Below, piece by piece: positions 13,111 through 21,407 of a stretch of 21,407 nucleotides of DNA. The position numbers and the translations under genes were made by a program. The number at the start of each line of letters is the position of its first letter. Positions within the stretch are counted from its first letter, which is position 1. The DNA is taken from NCBI GenBank assembly GCA_017560305.1, contig JAFYOF010000214.1, forward strand, positions 1-21,407. The letters run 5' to 3'. Source of the DNA: Alistipes sp. (GTDB lineage: Bacteria; Bacteroidota; Bacteroidia; Bacteroidales; Rikenellaceae). Below the pieces are notes generated by a model, which worked only from the letters and a program-made list of their open reading frames with translations, was not told the DNA's origin and made no database searches.

Positions 13111-15336
13111 ATGAGAAAGATATTTTTAACCATAACACTCTCTCTTGCAGCTGTGGTGGCTTTGGCTGCTGCCAAGGTAAAGCCATTTATCGAGGAGCCT
13201 CAGCAGAAGCAGCCCACCTCGTTTGCCATCGTGACCGACAGCAAGACATACGAGAATTGCCGTCTTGAGATTAACGCCTACCGCACGGCTTTGGGTCGTG
13301 ATGGCCTGGCAGTATATACCATCCACAGCGAGTGGTCGTCACCCGAGCAGATTCGTGCCGAGCTGAAGCGCCTCTACGAGAAGAACCTCAAGAAGATGCC
13401 TTTGGAGGGTGTCGTATTCATCGGTGATGTGCCTTATGTGAGCGTGCAGAACGCCCAGCATATGACCACCGCATTCAAGATGAACGAGCAGCGCTTCCCA
13501 ATCGAGGAGGCATCGGTTACATCCGACCGCTACTACGATGATTTGGGTCTTGAGTTCGAGTTCATCAAGCGCGACTCGCTCAACGCGTTGCGTTACTACT
13601 ACAAACTCGCCGAGGGCTCGAAGCAGACCCTCAACCCATCGTTCTACTCGGGTCGTATCATCTACCCTGAGCAGATGGGTGGCGACAAGTATAAGGAGAT
13701 TAGCCGTTACCTGCGCAAGGTTGTGGCGGAGCGCCGTCGCAACGAGCGCCTCGACTGCCTTGTGACCTATGCTGGTGCGGCGTATAACTCCGACTGTCTG
13801 GTGGCCTGGATGGATGAGCGTGTGGCTGTCGAGGAGATGTTCCCACAGGTCACAGCACGCAACGACATCGCAGCCCTCACACAACTCAACTTCCGTATGC
13901 GTGACGCAAAGGAGCAGGTCATCGACCAGATTGAGCGCCGCGAGGTGGATGTGATGATTTTCAACGAGCACGGCTCGCCCGACAAGCAGCATCTGGATGG
14001 CGAGGAGCCTATCGAGGGCTTTGAGCGTCGTGCCGAGGCTCTGCGCGAGGAGGTTTACTACTACCTCCGCCGTGAGCAGCGCAAGGAGAATGGCGATGTG
14101 CCAGGAGCGAAGGAGTATTTCAAGCAGAAGTACCGCCTGACTGACAAGTTCTTCGAGGAGTTTGACAACCCAACACCAAAGGCGAAGGAGAATATCGATG
14201 ACCTTGTGCTGGAGGAGATTAACGAACTCACACCACAGCCCCGCTTCGTGATTTTCAACGCCTGCTACAACGGCTCATTCCATCAGGAGGGCTATGTGGC
14301 TGGTAGTTACATCTTCGGTCGCGGTCGCACTGTGGTGGCGCAGGGTAATACGGTGAATGTGTTGCAGGACAGATGGACTTACGAGATGCTCGGCCTGATT
14401 TCAAATGGTGTGCGCGTGGGTCAGTACAACCGTATGGTTGCCACTCTGGAGGGACATATCATCGGCGACCCAGCGTTCCGCTTCCAGCCAGCAGAGGATA
14501 ACAACCTCCGCTCGGAGATTGTGATAAACGCCCTTGTGGGCAAGCGTGCTGGCAACGCAGAGTGCATCCGCTACTGGGAGAATCTGCTTGATGCGCCAAA
14601 TGCCGATGTGCAGAGCCTTGCTCTTCGCACCTTGACCGAGGCGGGCAGACTCTCGGCAGAGGAGTTGCTCGCAAAGTACCGCTCTTGCCTCTACGCCACA
14701 ACCCGTATGGAGTGCCTCAAGTTGCTCTCTCGCTTTGGTGGCGAGTGCCCAGAGTTCGTTGCGGCTGTGGGTGAGGCGTTGAACGATAGCTATGAGTTGG
14801 TGCGTCGCAATGCGGCTCGCTACGCTTCGATGGTTGGTGCCGAGGAGTTGCTCGACGAGTGCGTTGAGGCGGCTTTGAACCGCCCCGAGGATAAGCGCGT
14901 GGGCTTTATCCTTAACTCAATGTGGCAGGTGATGCCAGTTGAGGCGGTGGATGCAGTGGTTGAGAAGGCTGTGGAGAAGTCACTCTACCCCGTGAAGGAG
15001 TATCTTGACAACTTCTGCAAGGGTGTTGCGCGTATGCAGCGTATGCAGTCATCGGATGTTGAGGATGCCTTCAATGGCGAGTTGTCGGCCGCCAAGCGCA
15101 TCAGCGCGTTGCGTGGCTTCCGCAATACGCAGTACCACCACACTGCGCCACAGTTGGTTGCGTTGGTTGGCGACGATAACGCCCCCGCAGAGGTGCGTGT
15201 TGCTGCTGCCGAGGCTTTGGGATGGTTTAACCTCTCTTGCCGCCGCTCGGAGATTGTCGAGGGTTTAAAGGTTATCTCTGCTTCTGACGCAGAACTTGCA
15301 AAGGAGATTAAGCAGACTTTGATTCGCTTGCAGTAA
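13111..15336 (+). CDS. Gingipain-like (C25, clan CD) cysteine peptidase with HEAT-repeat tail, copy 2
   Basis: This 741-residue protein aligns along its full length with copy 1 and arose by tandem duplication. Signal peptide about 1-20, then the C25-like domain at about 36-460: TSFAIVTDSKTYENC, VVFIGDVPYV, SDRYYDD, EVDVMIFNEHGS with candidate His287, PRFVIFNACYNGSF with candidate Cys385, TVVAQGNTVNVLQD, and GHIIGDPAFRF at the domain end. HEAT-like helical pairs occupy about 480-741 (ADVQSLALRTLTEAG, YELVRRNAARYASMVG, AEVRVAAAEALGWFN). Where copy 1 has YTGHGS, this copy has YAGAAY, so only the second His is shared and is the better catalytic candidate. No lipobox or type IX C-terminal domain is present. 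It is the last gene of the operon, with a strong terminator 25 bases on. The substrate is unknown; the two copies may have different specificities. Confidence 0.8.
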   Translation: MRKIFLTITLSLAAVVALAAAKVKPFIEEPQQKQPTSFAIVTDSKTYENCRLEINAYRTALGRDGLAVYTIHSEWSSPEQIRAELKRLYEKNLKKMPLEGVVFIGDVPYVSVQNAQHMTTAFKMNEQRFPIEEASVTSDRYYDDLGLEFEFIKRDSLNALRYYYKLAEGSKQTLNPSFYSGRIIYPEQMGGDKYKEISRYLRKVVAERRRNERLDCLVTYAGAAYNSDCLVAWMDERVAVEEMFPQVTARNDIAALTQLNFRMRDAKEQVIDQIERREVDVMIFNEHGSPDKQHLDGEEPIEGFERRAEALREEVYYYLRREQRKENGDVPGAKEYFKQKYRLTDKFFEEFDNPTPKAKENIDDLVLEEINELTPQPRFVIFNACYNGSFHQEGYVAGSYIFGRGRTVVAQGNTVNVLQDRWTYEMLGLISNGVRVGQYNRMVATLEGHIIGDPAFRFQPAEDNNLRSEIVINALVGKRAGNAECIRYWENLLDAPNADVQSLALRTLTEAGRLSAEELLAKYRSCLYATTRMECLKLLSRFGGECPEFVAAVGEALNDSYELVRRNAARYASMVGAEELLDECVEAALNRPEDKRVGFILNSMWQVMPVEAVDAVVEKAVEKSLYPVKEYLDNFCKGVARMQRMQSSDVEDAFNGELSAAKRISALRGFRNTQYHHTAPQLVALVGDDNAPAEVRVAAAEALGWFNLSCRRSEIVEGLKVISASDAELAKEIKQTLIRLQ

Positions 15337-15360
15337 GCATATATTTCCGCAAAAATAAGG

Positions 15361-15396
15361 AAGGGATGTTCAACATTGCGTTGAACATCCCTTTTT
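15361..15396 (+). terminator. Strong terminator of the TonB-peptidase operon, probably bidirectional
   Basis: AAGGGATGTTCAAC pairs perfectly with GTTGAACATCCCTT over 14 bases with a 5-base loop, followed by TTT. On the minus strand the stem is followed by CCTTATTTTT, so it may also stop the convergent pspC operon. Confidence 0.93.
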
Positions 15397-15409
15397 AGTT
15401 CCCCAAATT

Positions 15410-15444
15410 GGCGAGGAAAACCCTCTGTGCCGATTCTCCTCGCC
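15410..15444 (-). terminator. Second hairpin in the convergent intergenic region
   Basis: GGCGAGGA (15410-15417) pairs with TCCTCGCC (15437-15444) around a 19-base loop, just past the large pspC gene. No U-run follows on either strand, so it is more likely a 3'-end stabilising or processing hairpin than a terminator by itself. Confidence 0.4.
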
Positions 15445-15475
15445 TACAAAAAATAATGCTAAATGGGGTGTTTAA

Positions 15476-16807
15476 CTATTCGGTTGTTATGCTGATATTG
15501 GCAGGACCGATATTGATTTTTATCTTTCCCTTGTTCGGGGTCTCAACCACCTCGCCCGACTCTGCAAGAATCTTCTCGATGGCGGCATTTATCTCCTCCT
15601 CGTTCTCTGCCACCGCCTTTAGCGTGCGGTCGATGGTCTCCTGAAAATCATCGCTGATGGTGAGCAGTGTGTCGCTTTCGATTTCTAGAGCCTCGCGCTT
15701 TGCGTCCAACTCCTTGCGCCACTGGTCAATCTCCTCCTGCGTGAACTCCTTGTAGAGTATCTCCTCGTCGTGTTCAAAGACCGACTCAAAGAGGTTTTCG
15801 ATGGAGTTATCGAATCGCGCTGGCGACTTGATTGCCGAGATAGTCATCGTGGTGAGCGAGATTATCCAAAGGATAAGCATCACCAGCAGCCACCTTCCCT
15901 TGGGTCGCATTGAGATAAGCAACATAATCACCAGGTAGATGAGCGTCAGCAGCGGCAACATCACAACGCCAAAGAATGCGATGAGCGCGATGCCCGTAGG
16001 GGCGTTAAATCCCAGCATAGGTATGCCCGCCAGAGCGACCATTCCCAGAACACATACTCCAACAACCAAGCCAATGAGCAGTATTGCCGCCACAATCTTC
16101 AGGCAGATAAGCAGAATCTTACCGATGATATTCACAATGTCGGCAATGATTGTGCGCGACTGCTCCTCGGGGGTTGCATTCTGCACATTCTCGCGTATGC
16201 TGTCGGTGGTGATGCGCTCGCCCATCATCTCCAGTTTCTGTCGCGCCGTAGATGCGGGTGGGATGGTGAACCACATAATTATGTAGCCCAAAATCACCAC
16301 GCCAAACATATTGCCCATCATCGGTGCTAACCATCTGAAGAATTCGATAGAACTGAAGAGGGTCAAAAACAGAGGGATAAACATCGCAAGGCGTATCCAG
16401 GTGGCGTCGATGTTGAAGTAGTGAGCCAGACCAGCGCATACTCCACCCAACTTGCGGTGCTGGAGGTCGCGGTAGAGGCGGCGTGGGATGCGTGGGTTGC
16501 CGCTCGGGTCGGTGGTCTCCGCCTGACGGTGCTCTTGCTCTGGTTGCTCGTTTTCAATCTCCTCGGCAGAGCCAAGTTGCTTGATGATGTTGAGCACCAG
16601 CGGTTTTGTCACTATCGCGTCGGCAGGCACGGCAGAGAGTATCAACTCTGCCACGCGTGCCTCGATGTCGGCGATAATCTCCTCACCATCGGGGTCGTTG
16701 CGGTAGGCATTTTGCAGCGATGTGATGTAGTCAGCAAGTGCTGTGTGGGCATCCTTCTCCAGTGTGAATGATATGCCCGCGAGGCTGCATTTCTTTATCT
16801 CGTTCAT
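15476..16807 (-). CDS. Large PspC-domain membrane protein with C-terminal coiled coil
   Basis: The 443-residue protein has four parts. The first is a cytosolic N-terminal domain (about 1-90) with DIEARVAEL, shared with the small PspC protein of this operon. The second is a PspC domain (about 108-183) with LYRDLQHRKLGGVCAGLAHYFNIDATWIRLAM. The third is a set of further hydrophobic segments (about 228-262, 272-300, 306-325). The fourth is a charged, probably coiled-coil tail (about 355-418) ending in a short beta-like stretch, KIKINIGPANISI. PspC proteins of the phage-shock type sense or transmit envelope damage at the inner membrane. The extra helices and tail go beyond the basic domain, so a specific role is not known. 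It is the last gene of the operon, 18 bases after the GIN-domain gene. Confidence 0.87.
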   Translation of the reverse strand: MNEIKKCSLAGISFTLEKDAHTALADYITSLQNAYRNDPDGEEIIADIEARVAELILSAVPADAIVTKPLVLNIIKQLGSAEEIENEQPEQEHRQAETTDPSGNPRIPRRLYRDLQHRKLGGVCAGLAHYFNIDATWIRLAMFIPLFLTLFSSIEFFRWLAPMMGNMFGVVILGYIIMWFTIPPASTARQKLEMMGERITTDSIRENVQNATPEEQSRTIIADIVNIIGKILLICLKIVAAILLIGLVVGVCVLGMVALAGIPMLGFNAPTGIALIAFFGVVMLPLLTLIYLVIMLLISMRPKGRWLLVMLILWIISLTTMTISAIKSPARFDNSIENLFESVFEHDEEILYKEFTQEEIDQWRKELDAKREALEIESDTLLTISDDFQETIDRTLKAVAENEEEINAAIEKILAESGEVVETPNKGKIKINIGPANISITTE

Positions 16808-16825
16808 AATCTTTGCGTTGTGGGG

Positions 16826-17800
16826 TTAAAGTGGTTTGATTGAGCCTCCGCTTGAGGTCTGTGAGCCAGAGAGTGAGCAGCCGCCTGTGTAGCGGATGTC
16901 GCCTCCCGATGTTGCCATTGCGTTGAGCGAACCGCTGCAATTTAACTTCACTGTGCCGCCCGACGAAGCCTCTGCTGTAGCGCGCTTTGCGGTAGAGTTG
17001 GTTGAGATGATGTCGCCGCTTGATGTTGCTCGTGCGAATAGCGAGTCGTAGCAGTCGAAGGTGATTTTGCCCCCTGATGATACCGAACCAGCAGCATTTT
17101 GGGTGCAGAGTCGTGAGCAGAGGATTTTGCCTGATGAGGTTGCCTGTGCAGAAATCTGTGTCGCTGCGCCCGTGAGTTCTATCTCGCCAGCCGAGTCGGT
17201 AATGGTTGATACCCTCTCTGCCAGCAACGAGCCACTGATTTCTGCCGCCGAAGTTGCCTTTGCAGTAAAATGTGAACAACGGAATGAGCCCTTCACCTTG
17301 CCCGCTGATGTGGCATCAATGCCGATGTTTGGCGCTTCAGCGCGATTTACCGATATCGTTGCAGCCGAATTAACTCGAAGGAAGATTTTCTCGCTTGCGT
17401 GGAGTGTAGGTTTGATAGTTACACTTGCTGCCGCACGACCCTCGATGCGAAAGAGATTTTCATTCTTTGGGAGGGTGACCCTGACATTGAGGTTGTTGTA
17501 GGTTGTGCAGTCTGGCTTTCTTACGCACACCTCCAGGATGTCGCCCTTGACCTCGCAAACAACCCAGTCTATCACATTGTCGTCGGCGTCAATCTTCACA
17601 AAATTATCCTCAGATTCATTCATTATCACCTCTACACCAGTCATTGCGAGTAGATTGGAATATTGGTTATTGATGGTGATAACCTTCGAGACGATGTTGC
17701 CCGAGCCGGTGAGTGTCTTGCGCTTGTCGCGTGCCGCGAACGATGCTGTGGCAAAGATGACAGCCACAACGGTGAGCGCGATTTTTAATATCTGTTTCAT
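16826..17800 (-). CDS. Exported GIN-domain (DUF2807, head domain) protein
   Basis: The 324-residue precursor has a signal peptide (about 1-22, ASFAA) then an N-terminal region (KRKTLTGSGNIVSKVITINN, VEVIMNES) typical of the DUF2807 head/GIN family in Bacteroidota. The remainder, from about residue 120, is a long run of short degenerate repeats built around ATSSGxI, SSGGxI and SAGEI turns spaced about 18-21 residues apart. This is the pattern of a right-handed parallel beta-helix. Several cysteines fall in the repeats (CSHF, CSRLCTQ, CYDS, CSGS, GGCS) and could form disulfides. Family members are predicted periplasmic or surface proteins without a firm biochemical role, and often accompany PspC/PadR genes. 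That link to an envelope-stress operon is kept here. A 65-base gap separates it from padR. Confidence 0.87.
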   Translation of the reverse strand: MKQILKIALTVVAVIFATASFAARDKRKTLTGSGNIVSKVITINNQYSNLLAMTGVEVIMNESEDNFVKIDADDNVIDWVVCEVKGDILEVCVRKPDCTTYNNLNVRVTLPKNENLFRIEGRAAASVTIKPTLHASEKIFLRVNSAATISVNRAEAPNIGIDATSAGKVKGSFRCSHFTAKATSAAEISGSLLAERVSTITDSAGEIELTGAATQISAQATSSGKILCSRLCTQNAAGSVSSGGKITFDCYDSLFARATSSGDIISTNSTAKRATAEASSGGTVKLNCSGSLNAMATSGGDIRYTGGCSLSGSQTSSGGSIKPL

Positions 17801-17865
17801 AGTTTGAGAGTGGAATTGATAATTGTAAGTTGGTTTTGTAGTTGTAATAGTTGATAGTGGGCGGT

Positions 17866-18207
17866 CTACTCCTCGGTGCGCTCGCCGTGGCGGATGATGC
17901 GTATCTGCTCGACCATCTGGTCCCAGGCCTCGTCAAGCAGCGCCAGCTGTCGGCGACCCTCCTCGGTGAGCATATAGTATTTTCGTGGTGGACCCTGCGT
18001 TGACTCCTGCCAGCGGTAGGAGAGCAGACCCGCCTTCTTCTGGCGCGTGAGGATGGGGTAGAGCGTACCCTCCACCACAATCATCTCCGCCTCCTTGAGC
18101 TCGGAGATAATCTGGGGCGCGTAGGAGTCTCCTCGTGAGAGTATCGACAGGATGCAATACTCGAGGATGCCCTTGCGCATCTGTATTTTTACATTATCCT
18201 CGTTCAT
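17866..18207 (-). CDS. PadR-family transcriptional regulator
   Basis: The 113-residue protein carries the PadR winged helix: RKGILEYCILSILSRGDSYAPQIISEL (about 11-37), then EGTLYPILTRQKKAGLLSYRW (recognition helix, about 46-66) and the wing GPPRKYYMLTEEGRRQL (about 72-88). The C-terminal dimerisation helix is short (89-113), as in the small PadR-s2 group. PadR proteins are dimeric, usually ligand-responsive repressors of a neighbouring operon. It starts two bases after the small pspC stop, so it is translated with it and probably autoregulates this operon. Met10 is a weaker alternative start. Confidence 0.95.
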   Translation of the reverse strand: MNEDNVKIQMRKGILEYCILSILSRGDSYAPQIISELKEAEMIVVEGTLYPILTRQKKAGLLSYRWQESTQGPPRKYYMLTEEGRRQLALLDEAWDQMVEQIRIIRHGERTEE

Positions 18208-18209
18208 AG

Positions 18210-18755
18210 TTAAGCCTGATTTTGTGGGTTGTTACCGTTGTTGCCGTTGTTGCCAATCTCTGTCACGGGCTCCTGACCAATCACAATCCAAAGGATGATG
18301 TAGAGCAATACGGTCGAAAAACCAGCGAAGAAACCGACGATGAAGACGATGCGGATGAGTGTCACATCCACATTGAAGTAGTTCGCCAGACCGCTGCAGA
18401 CACCCGCCACAGAGCGGTTGGTGCGTGGGCGGAGGAGTTTGCGTGGCTGCTCACCCGGGAAGGTGCGGTTGCCCTGGCTGTCGCTCATCGGGCGGTATGC
18501 CTCGCCAAAGAGTTCGGGCTCACCAATCTGACTCATCACGCTGCGCACGGTGGCGTAGTTGACAACCATCATAGGCGATGGCACCTTCTCGCGGAAGAGT
18601 TCGGCGATGCGTGCCTCGATGTCCGACAAGGTCTCAGTGTCGGAGGGCGAGAGGCGGCGACCGATATCGTCAAGATAGGTGGTCAGGGTAGAGTAGGCAT
18701 CCATATCCATAGTGAATGCCTGCTGTGCAATGTTTACATTGATAGTCTCTTTCAT
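18210..18755 (-). CDS. Small PspC-domain membrane protein
   Basis: The 181-residue protein has an N-terminal cytosolic region (about 1-90) with DIEARIAELFREKVPS and a VMSQIGEPELFGE helix, and a PspC domain (about 105-162) with KLLRPRTNRSVAGVCSGLANYFNVD. One or two membrane helices (about 132-160) follow. The C-terminal tail is low-complexity (GNNGNNGNNPQNQA), encoded by three 9-base repeats at 18228-18254 and therefore open to slippage. Both the N-terminal domain and the PspC domain match those of the large PspC protein at the other end of the operon. It is the first gene of the operon and probably acts at the inner membrane in envelope-stress signalling. Confidence 0.92.
   Translation of the reverse strand: MKETINVNIAQQAFTMDMDAYSTLTTYLDDIGRRLSPSDTETLSDIEARIAELFREKVPSPMMVVNYATVRSVMSQIGEPELFGEAYRPMSDSQGNRTFPGEQPRKLLRPRTNRSVAGVCSGLANYFNVDVTLIRIVFIVGFFAGFSTVLLYIILWIVIGQEPVTEIGNNGNNGNNPQNQA
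18228..18254 (-). repeat. 9-base tandem repeat in the small pspC gene
   Basis: Three units on the plus strand read GTTGTTACC, GTTGTTGCC, GTTGTTGCC, encoding the Asn/Gly-rich tail. Length changes would stay in frame. Confidence 0.75.
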
Positions 18756-18802
18756 CGTGTAAATTTTCGTTAAAAGATAATTGTTGTTAGTTGTATCTAA
18801 TG

Positions 18803-18810
18803 CAAATATA
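18803..18810 (-). promoter_or_regulatory. Probable promoter of the pspC-padR-GIN-pspC operon, -7 element
   Basis: The minus strand reads TATATTTG, a perfect TAnnTTTG, about 48 bases before the small pspC start. No TTTG lies 19-21 bases upstream, which fits a promoter that is weak or regulated, for example by the PadR protein encoded in the operon. The rest of the 18756-19034 gap is AT-rich and non-coding apart from the metH terminator. Confidence 0.55.
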
Positions 18811-18970
18811 TGTATTATTTCGGTACTTTGTATCGCAAAGTAGCGGAAATTTTCAAATATTGTCTCATTTTTCTGCTCGGCGGGGTGTGTACCTTAATTT
18901 ATAAGAGGGTAAATATTGATTTAGAGCAAGTGAGTAAATATTAAATTGTCATTCCCCTTCTAATACACTG

Positions 18971-19006
18971 AAAATAAAAAAGGTCATCCCCTTTCGGGAA
19001 CGACCT
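18971..19006 (-). terminator. metH terminator
   Basis: On the minus strand AGGTC (19006-19002) pairs with GACCT (18985-18981). An inner TCCC/GGGA pairing carries a small internal mismatch, and TTTTTATTTT follows. It lies 28 bases past the metH stop. Confidence 0.82.
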
Positions 19007-19034
19007 CATAATATCAAAACGGCTGAGCCTGAAG

Positions 19035-21407
<2,373 letters not shown>

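Overview
The window looks like a chromosomal segment of a Bacteroidota (Bacteroidales) bacterium. The evidence is the TAnnTTTG / TTTG promoter elements spaced by 20 nt, the weak Shine-Dalgarno sites, a TonB-dependent receptor with an N-terminal carboxypeptidase-regulatory-like domain, DUF4876/DUF6850-type partners, a VSC-type lipobox, PspC/PadR/GIN-domain genes, and futalosine-pathway menaquinone synthesis. The moderately high GC would fit an Alistipes-like (Rikenellaceae) genome, but that is only a guess.

Layout. (1) Bases 1-2632, minus strand: a compact housekeeping operon tgt -> LptF/LptG-family permease -> mqnE (cut by the left edge). It covers tRNA queuosine modification, LPS export and menaquinone synthesis. 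(2) 2633-3044: a divergent intergenic region with promoters for both sides and tracts of AT-rich heptamer repeats. (3) 3045-4756, plus strand: a membrane GT2-like glycosyltransferase whose usual DXD motif is replaced, overlapping an ECF sigma factor that starts at GTG; a terminator follows. (4) 4826-15336, plus strand: two tandem promoters, each overlapped by a dyad, then a five-gene operon. The order is TonB-dependent receptor, DUF4876-like lipoprotein, DUF6850-like outer-membrane barrel, then two tandem paralogous gingipain-like (C25, clan CD) cysteine peptidases with C-terminal HEAT-like repeats. A perfect 14-bp-stem terminator closes it. (5) 15476-18755, minus strand: an envelope-stress-like operon pspC(small) -> padR -> GIN-domain exported protein -> pspC(large). 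(6) 19035-21407, minus strand: the C-terminal two thirds of cobalamin-dependent methionine synthase (metH), with its terminator.

How the genes may work together. Region 4 is the least familiar and most interesting part. An outer-membrane importer, a surface-type lipoprotein and a second barrel are co-transcribed with two exported caspase-fold peptidases that carry HEAT-repeat tails but no sorting domain for type IX secretion. This suggests a peptidase-coupled import or outer-membrane maturation system whose substrate cannot be read from the sequence. Region 5 looks autoregulated: a PadR repressor sits inside an operon bounded by two PspC proteins of shared architecture.
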